Source: a bacterium (GTDB taxonomy: Bacteria; UBP14; UBA6098; 4484-93). Taken from it: 64,000 nt of DNA. Shown here one piece after another: positions 54,001 through 62,471 of this stretch. Numbering within the stretch: the stretch's first letter is position 1; every line of letters begins with the position of its first letter. Both the position numbers and the translations under genes were made by a program. The notes beneath the pieces were generated by a model that saw only the letters and a program-made list of their open reading frames with translations, ran no database searches and was not told the DNA's origin. The stretch is taken from the NCBI GenBank assembly GCA_021158465.1, contig JAGGUN010000037.1, positions 91,156 through 155,155 of the forward strand, given 5' to 3'.

Positions 54001-56517
54001 ATGAGAGCAAGGCGGATAACGGGTTTCCTCTTTATTGTGTTGTTGCTTACAGGTTTGTGTTCGGTTCTCTTTGGAGCTAATTCTTCGATGGATACCGGTG
54101 ATCAAGTTTTGAGGAAACCGACTGGCTGTACACCGAATACAGTTTTGAGAACACACGATGTAGGAAATATGTGTCTTACCATCTCCAACTATGGTTTCTT
54201 TGGGAGTGGCAGACCTGATATTGACACTCCCATAAACCCAGAGACAGGCGAGATGTATGTTTCCTGTGAGGTTCCCTGCGGTTCAAATATCGAGTATCTG
54301 TTTCAAGGGGCACTCTGGATTGGTGCTATCGTTGATGGTGAGACGCTTGTATCTGTTGGTCAGGATGGCTGGGAACGAAACTGGAATCAGTTATATCCTT
54401 CCTGTATTGGACAGCCTTTCTCGGAGATAGAGGAGCGCTCGACAGAGACGGGTGACCCTTGCGCTGTTTCCCAACAGGACTTCATCGCTTACTACACCGA
54501 CACACTGATGGACCCTACCTGGGTTCCAACTGGACATAGACCGATAGGGATAGCGGTAACCCAGAAAAGCTATGCCTGGAGCTACGATTATGCAAAGAAT
54601 TTTGTCTTCTTTGATTACTGGTTCAAGAATATACGCAAGGATGGCAAGACGCTTGAGGATGTCTATATCGGGCTTTACATCGATGCTGATGTTGGGCATA
54701 TAGATACTGACGAGTTTGCCCAGGACGATATAACTGGCTTTATTCGGTATTATGTAGACTATTCTGTTGTTCCGCCTGAGACGACGGAGATAAATGTTGC
54801 CTGGATAGCGGACAACGATGGTGACCCGGAGGGCGGCAGGTTTACATATATGAGCCCTACTGGTGTTACTGGTGTCAGGGTTTTACGCTCGCCCAATCCT
54901 GAGCTCCAGTATTCGTATAACTGGTGGATATCGAATATCAATGAGGATTATGACTGGGGACCCGACCATTATCCGTTTGAGCCGGTTGATGGAACACCAT
55001 CGGGTAGCAAGAATAAGTATATTTATATGAGCAACGGGGAGTTCGATTATGACCAGTATCTGATAGGTGACTATATGGATAGCACAGGCTGGCTTGCCCC
55101 CCCTGACAACTGGGATAATCTGAGGGATGGTTATGACACAAGGTTTTTACTTTCCTTTGGTCCGCTTACTATTCCTCCTGGTGATTCTGTCCCTGTGACG
55201 ATCGCTTATATCGCTGGTGAGAACTTCCACACCGACCCAAGCAATGACCCGTCTGACAGGAACTGGTGGCGGAACTTTAATTTTGAGAGCCTCGCCTATG
55301 CCGCCAGATGGGCTGCTCTCGTCTACGACAACCCAAACACCGATTCACCTTTTGACGAAAACGGCGATTGCGAGATAGCCCTCATCGATAGCTTCTGGTC
55401 GGACTATTTTGGCAGGTATGTTTATCGCTACGAGGGTATGGACGGTTTCGGTGGTGAGGATGTCGGCACTGATGGTCTCGGTCCCTGGAATGAGGGGTAT
55501 CCTGGTCCTGATCCTGATGGGACGGAGAACAATGGCAAGCTTGACCCTGGTGAGGATACTTTTGGTGATCCTGGCAGGTTTGGCTACGGCAACGGCAAGC
55601 TCGACCTCGGGGATGGTGTTCCTGATTACAAGGGACCTGTTCCTCCTCCGTCTCCCGATTTTACATTCGAGACCATAAACAACTCTGTGAAGCTCATCTG
55701 GACGAGTGAGCCTGAGAATTTTGTTGACCCGCTCACGGGACTATCTGACTTCGAGGGTTACAGAATATATATGGCTGACAAGAACCTCGAGCCTTACTAT
55801 ACGCTTGTTGCATCGTTTGATAAGGTTGACTTCTTCCAGATGGACACGCTGACAGGGCTTCTGCGGGATACCCTCGCGGATGAGCCAGGAACAGATGTAG
55901 CACATATAGGGGCTATTGACAGCGTTTATGTCCGTCAGCCTGTTGATTACAATGTAGGTATGCCAACCCCAGACTCGATCGTTGTGAATGAGCGTGGGGA
56001 CACGATAAGGTATTATTCTTATACCGTTTCCAACTTGAGGACGGGCAAGGAGGTATACTTTACCATCACCTCATTTGACTATGGACAGCCATCGAAGAAG
56101 CTCGGTTCTCTGGAATCGAGCAAGACCTATTCTGCTAAGGGTGTAGTAGTCAGGGGAGCTGCCGAGACATCGGACAAGGTCTATGTTGTTCCGAATCCAT
56201 ACAAGATAAGCGAGAACTATGGTTCGAAGGAAGGGTTATGGTGGGAAGGTGACCCGACAAGGGTCTGGAGTGAGTACCAGAGGAGGATAAGATTCTACAA
56301 TCTTCCAGATAAATGCACCATCCGGATATACACTCTTGATGGCGACCTTGTGAAGGAGATGGAACATGACGAGTCGGTTTACGGGACGATGAGGGGCGCC
56401 CACGACTGGGATATGATATCTGCAAACGACCAGATGGTTGCATCGGGTATATATCTTTTCAGCATCGAGGATGAGGACGGTAGTGTTCAGGTTGGCAAGT
56501 TTGTAATCATAAAGTAA
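54001..56517 (+). CDS. Large secreted protein with FlgD-like C-terminal domain
   Basis: The 838-residue protein has a signal peptide (about 1-25) and a beta-rich body with repeated aspartate/glycine segments (NGKLDPGEDTFGD, NGKLDLGDGVPDY). The C-terminal FlgD-Ig domain has VYVVPNPYKISENYG, then RIYTLDGDLV, SGIYLFSIED and FVIIK. Similar proteins follow TonB-type receptors in uncultured FCB-like phyla; the role is unknown. An AGGAGG site precedes the ATG at 54001, 18 nt after the receptor stop. Confidence 0.72.
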   Translation: MRARRITGFLFIVLLLTGLCSVLFGANSSMDTGDQVLRKPTGCTPNTVLRTHDVGNMCLTISNYGFFGSGRPDIDTPINPETGEMYVSCEVPCGSNIEYLFQGALWIGAIVDGETLVSVGQDGWERNWNQLYPSCIGQPFSEIEERSTETGDPCAVSQQDFIAYYTDTLMDPTWVPTGHRPIGIAVTQKSYAWSYDYAKNFVFFDYWFKNIRKDGKTLEDVYIGLYIDADVGHIDTDEFAQDDITGFIRYYVDYSVVPPETTEINVAWIADNDGDPEGGRFTYMSPTGVTGVRVLRSPNPELQYSYNWWISNINEDYDWGPDHYPFEPVDGTPSGSKNKYIYMSNGEFDYDQYLIGDYMDSTGWLAPPDNWDNLRDGYDTRFLLSFGPLTIPPGDSVPVTIAYIAGENFHTDPSNDPSDRNWWRNFNFESLAYAARWAALVYDNPNTDSPFDENGDCEIALIDSFWSDYFGRYVYRYEGMDGFGGEDVGTDGLGPWNEGYPGPDPDGTENNGKLDPGEDTFGDPGRFGYGNGKLDLGDGVPDYKGPVPPPSPDFTFETINNSVKLIWTSEPENFVDPLTGLSDFEGYRIYMADKNLEPYYTLVASFDKVDFFQMDTLTGLLRDTLADEPGTDVAHIGAIDSVYVRQPVDYNVGMPTPDSIVVNERGDTIRYYSYTVSNLRTGKEVYFTITSFDYGQPSKKLGSLESSKTYSAKGVVVRGAAETSDKVYVVPNPYKISENYGSKEGLWWEGDPTRVWSEYQRRIRFYNLPDKCTIRIYTLDGDLVKEMEHDESVYGTMRGAHDWDMISANDQMVASGIYLFSIEDEDGSVQVGKFVIIK

Positions 56518-56530
56518 GGAGGCGAGATAA

Positions 56531-57472
56531 ATGAAACGGGCAGTTGGTGTTTGTTTGCTTTTGTTTCTGCCTGTTTTGGTTTTTGCGCAGGCGAAGGTTG
56601 GCACATCACAGGCTCAGTTTCTGGAGATAGGTCCTGGTGCTCGCTCGTCTGGGATGGCAGGAGCGTTTCTGGGAGTAGCAGATGACATAACGGCGATATA
56701 TTACAACCCTGCAGGGCTTGCAAGGCTCACTGGTCCCGAGTTTGGAGCAGGGTATGTTAAGTATCCTGCTGGTATCAACTACTGTTATGCAGCGGCTGTT
56801 TATCCTGCCTTTGGTGGTATGATTGGCTCGGCGTTTTATGATCTTGGCACGGACAGGATGTCTGTCAGAACACCCTCTCATCCGGAGGGGACAGGGCAGA
56901 CATTCTCAGCCAATGACATGGCTTGCGGGGTGACATACTCTCGTATGCTCACCGACCGGTTCTCCGTTGGGGTTACCGCCAAGTTCATCGGAGAGTTCTA
57001 TGAGGATGAGACAGCTTATGGTTGGGCTGTTGACATTGGGACATTCTATCAGACGCAGTTCAAGAGCCTCCGCCTCGGTATGATGCTCTCCAACTTTGGA
57101 CCGGATATGGAGTTCATCGAGCAATCATATCCTGTGCCGATGGCGTTTCAGTTTGGTATGGCGGCAGAGGTTTTGCATGATGCGAACAACCGTTTGACCC
57201 TTTCGCTTCTGGGGACACATCCGAACGATAATCTCGAAAAGTTCGGTTTTGGTTTGGAGTATGCGTTTAGGGAGTATGCGTTTCTCCGTGCCGGGTATAG
57301 GTTGACGGGATACAGCTTTAAGGATATTGGCAAGTACAACTCGGAGGGTTTCTCCTTTGGGGTGGGGGTATCGGTTCCTGTTGGTATGAGGAAGCTCTGT
57401 CTCGATTATGCTTACACCGATTTTGGTTCTCTGACCTCCCTTCACAGGGTTTCGTTTGGTTTTAAATTCTAA
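56531..57472 (+). CDS. PorV/PorQ family outer-membrane protein
   Basis: A barrel protein of 313 residues with a signal peptide (about 1-20). FLEIGPGARSSGMAGAF and ITAIYYNPAGLARL are the family's N-terminal hallmarks, and the barrel ends with a terminal phenylalanine (VSFGFKF). PorV is a partner of the type IX translocon that binds sorting-domain cargo. Placed between two exoprotein genes, it may play a related part, but the SprA and PorU genes are not in the window. Confidence 0.88.
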   Translation: MKRAVGVCLLLFLPVLVFAQAKVGTSQAQFLEIGPGARSSGMAGAFLGVADDITAIYYNPAGLARLTGPEFGAGYVKYPAGINYCYAAAVYPAFGGMIGSAFYDLGTDRMSVRTPSHPEGTGQTFSANDMACGVTYSRMLTDRFSVGVTAKFIGEFYEDETAYGWAVDIGTFYQTQFKSLRLGMMLSNFGPDMEFIEQSYPVPMAFQFGMAAEVLHDANNRLTLSLLGTHPNDNLEKFGFGLEYAFREYAFLRAGYRLTGYSFKDIGKYNSEGFSFGVGVSVPVGMRKLCLDYAYTDFGSLTSLHRVSFGFKF

Positions 57473-57490
57473 TTTAAGGAAGGGTGAAAG

Positions 57491-59137
57491 ATGAAGAAGA
57501 TGGTCTTAATATTGGCGGTGACATCGCTTATGTTTCTTGTTTTTGGAGGGTGTGATACTGGTAAGAAGGGGAGTCTTAAGCCGAACCTTCCGCCGGCTGT
57601 GTTCTGGGCGAGCGTTCCGCCGGACAGCTGCGTATTTGGTACGGCTCCTGTCATTTCTTGGTACGGTACAGACCGTGACGGTGAGGTTTGGTACTACCAT
57701 TATGTTGATATCCCGCTTACCGGGCTCACGAGGGATGAGTATGATGGCTACCGCTCGAATCCGCAGACTATCCCTGATACCCTCTGGACTACCATTGAGG
57801 CAACATCGGACACCATTCTCCTCTCGCTTGAACCTGGCGACACGATAACCGAGCATACCTTCTTTGTTAAGGCGGAGGATAATCTTGGTGCAGAAAGCGA
57901 TATTATCTTCAGGACATTTTATCGCACCAATCAGCTTCCAACGGTTATGCTGGATAACTTCTACGAGGATTCTGAGACGCTGTTCTGTCTATCCGCTACC
58001 ACTACATACTGGAACGGGATAGTTCTTACCTGGCATGGTGAGGACCCGGACAACTCTATCTTCTTTGAGTACTACTGGTATATTGTAGATAGGAATAATC
58101 CCTCGGATACCGTGAAGAGATGTGATGGTTGGACGAGGGAGGAAAATGTTGTTCTGACGGATGTTCCCACAGGGAGCTACTTCTTTTATGTAAAATGCCG
58201 TGATGATGCGTTTGCGGAGAGTGTTTCGCCTGATTCTACATACCTTAACATCGTTAAACCTTACTATGACATAACCGATAGCACGATTGACCCTATGACC
58301 TTGCCGTTTAAGGTTTTGGTAGTTGATGAATCGAGCAGGGAGAGAGCTATATTTGACATTCCTAGCGAGGAGGCGGTAAACGAGTTTTACACAGAGATAT
58401 TTGATGAGCTTGTCTCTCGTGGGGTAGTTGACGAGTATAGCTACTTTGAGTGTTCTGATCCCGAGCATACCGATCTTCCCAAGTCGCTCCTCGCGCAGTA
58501 TCCTTGTATTTATTGGCACAACGCTGACGCTTCTACCAAGCGTATCGGGACTTATATGATGGCTCAGCTTGAGAAGTATCTTGACTCTGGTGGTTCTCTT
58601 CTCTTGGAGGGGAGGAAGCCTATTATAGACCTGTTTGGCAGTTCGACTGGTGCGACTTTTGCGATGGACTACCTTGGCATTGACCAGTTCCATCGTGCAC
58701 TTGAGACATGGCAGAACTCAAGGGATGCCTATGCCTTCGCTCGTGCTACCCCGTCTAATGAGGATTACCCTGAGCTGACTGTGAATGTTGACATGGTGGA
58801 TTCCGTTTTTCCGAACGATATTGTTGCGGGGATGCCTGAGACAGACTTTATCGGGAGCTATCAGGGTACGTCCGGTGGGGTTGAGTATACGGAGATACTT
58901 TACAGGATAGCTGTTTCTCCCGAGGTAGCCTCAGACACTGCTTACGCTGATGAATATCAGTACTACAATGAGAGACCCATTGCGGTCAGGCATAGTTCCA
59001 CCAACTTCCGAACGGCGCTTTTTAATTTCTCGATGTTCTATATGGACAATTCGACGGGTGCTGTCACCGATGCTATTGCCACGACTCTCTCCTGGATAAA
59101 GGATGGGATGAGGGGTGAGAGAACAGGGGGAGATTGA
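57491..59137 (+). CDS. Secreted lipoprotein of unknown function
   Basis: The 548-residue lipoprotein has its lipobox at MFLVFGGC (Cys about 21). Two fibronectin-type beta segments (about 30-250) are followed by a Rossmann-like domain of about 250 residues: LPFKVLVVDESSRERAIFD, then QYPCIYWHNADAST and YLDSGGSLLLEGRKPI, a GATase-like pattern similar to that in the VWA protein. No active-site cysteine-histidine pair was resolved. It is the last gene of the operon and precedes the terminator by 36 nt. Confidence 0.7.
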   Translation: MKKMVLILAVTSLMFLVFGGCDTGKKGSLKPNLPPAVFWASVPPDSCVFGTAPVISWYGTDRDGEVWYYHYVDIPLTGLTRDEYDGYRSNPQTIPDTLWTTIEATSDTILLSLEPGDTITEHTFFVKAEDNLGAESDIIFRTFYRTNQLPTVMLDNFYEDSETLFCLSATTTYWNGIVLTWHGEDPDNSIFFEYYWYIVDRNNPSDTVKRCDGWTREENVVLTDVPTGSYFFYVKCRDDAFAESVSPDSTYLNIVKPYYDITDSTIDPMTLPFKVLVVDESSRERAIFDIPSEEAVNEFYTEIFDELVSRGVVDEYSYFECSDPEHTDLPKSLLAQYPCIYWHNADASTKRIGTYMMAQLEKYLDSGGSLLLEGRKPIIDLFGSSTGATFAMDYLGIDQFHRALETWQNSRDAYAFARATPSNEDYPELTVNVDMVDSVFPNDIVAGMPETDFIGSYQGTSGGVEYTEILYRIAVSPEVASDTAYADEYQYYNERPIAVRHSSTNFRTALFNFSMFYMDNSTGAVTDAIATTLSWIKDGMRGERTGGD

Positions 59138-59173
59138 GGGTAACTGTTCTGAGCAAAAAGGTTACGTTAAAAC

Positions 59174-59209
59174 ACCAGCGGCTTGTATTCAACGGTCGCT
59201 GGTTTTTTT
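59174..59209 (+). terminator. Intrinsic terminator of the TonB-receptor operon
   Basis: ACCAGCG (59174-59180) pairs with CGCTGGT (59197-59203) around a 16-nt loop and runs into seven T (59203-59209). It closes the 50.4-59.1 kb operon and sits only 7 nt before the next start codon. Confidence 0.8.
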
Positions 59210-59216
59210 CTGAGCT

Positions 59217-60512
59217 ATGAGATTCCTTCTACAAAAGGAGGTCCTTTCTTGGGCATTTTATGATTTTGCTAACACGATATACTCGATGAATGTTGTTTCG
59301 CTTTATTTTCCACTCTGGGTAACATCCGATCTTGGCGGGAGTGACCTTGTTGTCAGCGTTGCAAACTCGGTTTCTATGCTTCTTGTTGCTTTAACCTTAC
59401 CCGTTCTCGGTATATTCTCAGATGCCTTAGGGAATCGGAAGGGGTATCTTTTTGGTTTCACATTATCTTGTGTTATTGCTGTTGCGCTTATCGGTTTTCT
59501 GGCTTCTTCTTCTGTTCCGGTTTCTTCTGCCCTGCTTTTTGGGACGGTATTGTATGTAATTGCTAACTACTCATATAACGGCGGGCTTGTTTTTTACAAT
59601 TCCCTTTTGCCAGGGCTTGTTGACTGGGGGAAGATTGGCAGGGTTAGCGGGTTTGGGGTATTTCTCGGTTATCTTGGCTCGATATTTGGAATGCTCTTTG
59701 TTATGCCGTTCAACACGGGGACAATCTTAGGGTATTCTCTCCCTGAATGGCTTGCTGGTGGTAGGGAAAAAACATTTATCCCCACGGCGGTGCTTTTCTT
59801 ATTGTTCTCGCTTCCTATCTTTATTTTTGTCAAGGAGGAGAGGATTAAGAAGAACCCTCCTCGTGAGACGGTTTGGTCGGCGTTTGCGAAGTTATGGGAG
59901 ACCCTGAAGGATACAGGAGGCTATCCGGGTATAAGGCGGTTTCTTGTTGCAAAATTTTTCTATGAGGATGCCATAGCGACCGCTATAATTTTTATGGCTG
60001 TGTATGCTGAGAAGGTTATGGGGCTTCCCGACCGTTCGAAGATAGCGTTTTTTGTTGTGGCGACCGTCGGTGCGGCGTTTGGTTCGCTTTTTGGTGGTAT
60101 CCTCGTTGACAGCTTCTCCCCGAAGAGGGTCTTGCAGGCAGCGCTCGTTGGTTGGATTCTATCCCTTTTGGCGCTCATTATAAGCAGGGATAGGCTCGTC
60201 TTCTGGATAATCGGAGCCTTCATAGGGACATTTCTTGGCTGGACCTGGACATCTGCCAGACCGCTTCTGCTCGAACTCTCACCTCCAGAGGCTGTTGCAA
60301 GGTTCTTTGGCTTGTACTCCTTTTCTGGCAGGCTCGCAGCCATTCTTGGCCCACTTATGTGGGGGTTGATTGTGAAGTTTTTGTCTCCGTATGGAGGGGT
60401 GTTTGCCTATCGGGTTGCTGTTCTGTATCTCGCCTTGATGATAGCAATAGGTCTTCTCATCCTCGAGCGTCTGAAATTTCCTAAAGCTTCCTTAGAAGTA
60501 TCCGATAAATAA
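59217..60512 (+). CDS. UMF1/Atg22-type major facilitator transporter
   Basis: A 431-residue permease with about twelve membrane helices. The N-terminal motif WAFYDFANTIYSM is diagnostic of the UMF1/Atg22-like family. The ATG at 59217 keeps this motif complete. It lies 7 nt after the terminator T-run and has no ribosome site, so translation must be weak or leaderless, or the transcript starts in the hairpin region. The substrate is unknown. Confidence 0.85.
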   Translation: MRFLLQKEVLSWAFYDFANTIYSMNVVSLYFPLWVTSDLGGSDLVVSVANSVSMLLVALTLPVLGIFSDALGNRKGYLFGFTLSCVIAVALIGFLASSSVPVSSALLFGTVLYVIANYSYNGGLVFYNSLLPGLVDWGKIGRVSGFGVFLGYLGSIFGMLFVMPFNTGTILGYSLPEWLAGGREKTFIPTAVLFLLFSLPIFIFVKEERIKKNPPRETVWSAFAKLWETLKDTGGYPGIRRFLVAKFFYEDAIATAIIFMAVYAEKVMGLPDRSKIAFFVVATVGAAFGSLFGGILVDSFSPKRVLQAALVGWILSLLALIISRDRLVFWIIGAFIGTFLGWTWTSARPLLLELSPPEAVARFFGLYSFSGRLAAILGPLMWGLIVKFLSPYGGVFAYRVAVLYLALMIAIGLLILERLKFPKASLEVSDK

Positions 60513-60539
60513 GATGAGTGTTGAGGGCGGGCACTCATC
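60513..60539. terminator. Hairpin after the transporter gene
   Basis: GATGAGTG (60513-60520) pairs with CACTCATC (60532-60539). The stem follows the stop directly but only a mixed pyrimidine run (TTCTCCTCC) follows, so it is an imperfect terminator. Confidence 0.5.
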
Positions 60540-60556
60540 TTCTCCTCCTTGGAAAA

Positions 60557-60579
60557 GGGATGGGAAAGATTCCCATCCC
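60557..60579. other. Perfect 10-bp hairpin
   Basis: GGGATGGGAA (60557-60566) pairs with TTCCCATCCC (60570-60579) over a three-base loop. It is a very stable stem without a T-run. It could be an mRNA 3' end stabiliser, a Rho-linked stop or a protein site. Confidence 0.6.
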
Positions 60580-60616
60580 TCAATTGTTAGGGAGTTCCTC
60601 AATATATCTTTATATC

Positions 60617-60645
60617 TTGACAACTTTACATTAGTTTGTTATTTA
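60617..60645 (+). promoter_or_regulatory. Candidate promoter of the FG-GAP gene
   Basis: TTGACA (60617-60622) and TATTTA (60640-60645) are separated by 17 bp. The leader would be about 17 nt and holds AGAGG before the GTG at 60669. Confidence 0.45.
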
Positions 60646-60668
60646 TAGAAAACAGAAGAGGCAATGTT

Positions 60669-62471
60669 GTGCATAATTTAGTGACTACTTTTCTTCTATT
60701 ATTTTTGCCTATGACTGGTTTTGCAGGGGTTTGGATTGAGACCACGCAGGCGGATTTTGCAGATGGAGTGTGTGAGAAGAATCTTTATGCCTCGCACAGA
60801 GGAGATGGGGCAGTTGAGTTTGTCCCGAGGTTTGATATAAACCATGATGGCTATTTTGACCTCGTTGCTTGCGATGATTCTGGTCCTTATATTAGAATAT
60901 TCTATGGAGGAGCAGGAGGCTTCTCGGCTTCTTCTATGGATAGCCTGCCCAGCCCAGGCGGGGGTGGCGTAGATATTGCGGATATAAACTGTGATGATTA
61001 TCCTGACCTTATTGTTACGCATTATCGAGGTGGTAGGGTGTCCGTATATTGGGGGAGTGGGTCAGGTTTCTCACCATCGGCAAGGGCTGACCTTACATCT
61101 GTTTCATGGTCTGTAGAGAGTTGTATGCTTGCCGACCTGGATAAGGATGGCTACCTTGATATAGTTGCTGCCTGTCCGGGTAAGATATTCTGGGGCGATG
61201 CAACGGGTTATTCTGACAGTAGGAATACCCTTCTTGGTGGTGCGACCCCTCAGCACAATGTTGAGATTGCTGATTTTAACCGCGATGGGCTCCTCGATGT
61301 TATCCTTTGCAACAGAAACGCCTCATGGAACACAATCTATTACAATGACGGTGAGAGGTTTCTTCATCCAGATACACTTGCTCTCCCTTTTCTTGGGGAT
61401 ATCCCTCATGGTCTCTCCGTTGCTGACCTCGATGGGAACGGCTGGCTGGATATTGTTATGACGGGTCATGCCTCGATTCTGCAATCGTATATCTGGTATC
61501 AATATGATGGATATTTTCCGGTAGAGTCGTTGAAAGTGCTTGAGACAGGCTTCTCCTATGGTGGGAGTGCAACTGCCGACTTCAACTCCGATAAGTTCCT
61601 TGACATTCTCTTTCTATGCAGCAGTGGGACCGGGATACATTCGCATCCCTTGATATACTGGGGTAGTGATACAGGTTTTTACGATGCCTTAAGAACAGAG
61701 ATAACGACCGTGCTGCCTCTGGCAAGTGGTGGGCTTGTGGCAGATTTCGACTTCGACCAATCGCTCGATATCTTCATAGATAATGCAGAATATTCTTCTT
61801 TCGATTATATCCTCTATGGCCCGGATTTCTCGAGGCGTGATACTGTTCCTGTGAATATGGACCATCATTCAATGACCAGAGAGATCGGTAATGTCTATAA
61901 TAGGCGTTATGAGGAGGAATATTTATCTTCAATCTTCGATGCCGGGACCAGAGCATCTTGGAGATATGCGGAATGGGATGCTTATTGTCCGGAAAGGAGT
62001 TTTGTTTTTCTTCTGCTGAGGGCAGGGGAAACCCCGGAGCCGGACTCCACCTGGACTCGCTGGTATCACCTGACAGGTGGTGAGGAGATAACCGATACGA
62101 TCGTTGGGACTTATGCTCAATACAAGGCTCTCTTTGCATACACGAAGCCCACATATCTTCCCATCCTCTATTCGGTTCGGCTGGAGTATGATTCTCTCGG
62201 TGTGGATGAGACCGATGAGCTGGGGAGTATTCATTTTTATTCTCTATGTGTATCTGACCTATCCGCAAGGATTGAGCTTTCGCATCCGACAGATCTCTCT
62301 ATCTCCATTTACAACATTCTTGGAGAGAAGGTATGGTCGCTTCCGGATAGGTCGTGCTCTCCTGGTGTTTATGAAATACCGCCTATACCGGTTCCATCAG
62401 GGGTTTATCTCTACAGATTCAGATTGGATGGCAGGCTGCTTGTAAAGAGAAAGGTTGTATTGAGAGATTGA
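60669..62471 (+). CDS. Secreted FG-GAP/VCBS repeat protein with C-terminal domain
   Basis: From the GTG at 60669 the protein has about 600 residues. A hydrophobic signal is followed by seven DxDxDG-type blades (for example DINHDGYFDLV, DLDKDGYLDIV, DFNRDGLLDVI), giving a calcium-loaded beta-propeller. The C-terminus (LSISIYNILGEKVW, GVYLYRFRLDG, final VVLRD) is sorting-domain-like without the NPFN box. It is probably a surface adhesin or carbohydrate-binding protein. The TTG at 60636 is possible but would place the promoter inside the gene. Confidence 0.8.
   Translation: MHNLVTTFLLLFLPMTGFAGVWIETTQADFADGVCEKNLYASHRGDGAVEFVPRFDINHDGYFDLVACDDSGPYIRIFYGGAGGFSASSMDSLPSPGGGGVDIADINCDDYPDLIVTHYRGGRVSVYWGSGSGFSPSARADLTSVSWSVESCMLADLDKDGYLDIVAACPGKIFWGDATGYSDSRNTLLGGATPQHNVEIADFNRDGLLDVILCNRNASWNTIYYNDGERFLHPDTLALPFLGDIPHGLSVADLDGNGWLDIVMTGHASILQSYIWYQYDGYFPVESLKVLETGFSYGGSATADFNSDKFLDILFLCSSGTGIHSHPLIYWGSDTGFYDALRTEITTVLPLASGGLVADFDFDQSLDIFIDNAEYSSFDYILYGPDFSRRDTVPVNMDHHSMTREIGNVYNRRYEEEYLSSIFDAGTRASWRYAEWDAYCPERSFVFLLLRAGETPEPDSTWTRWYHLTGGEEITDTIVGTYAQYKALFAYTKPTYLPILYSVRLEYDSLGVDETDELGSIHFYSLCVSDLSARIELSHPTDLSISIYNILGEKVWSLPDRSCSPGVYEIPPIPVPSGVYLYRFRLDGRLLVKRKVVLRD

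Noticed and set aside
59232..59251. AAAGGAGGTCC just inside the transporter gene, as a ribosome site for a later start
   Set aside because: The following TTG is out of frame and the next in-frame ATG (59286) would remove the conserved WAFYDFANT motif. The GGAGG is simply Lys-Glu-Val codons.
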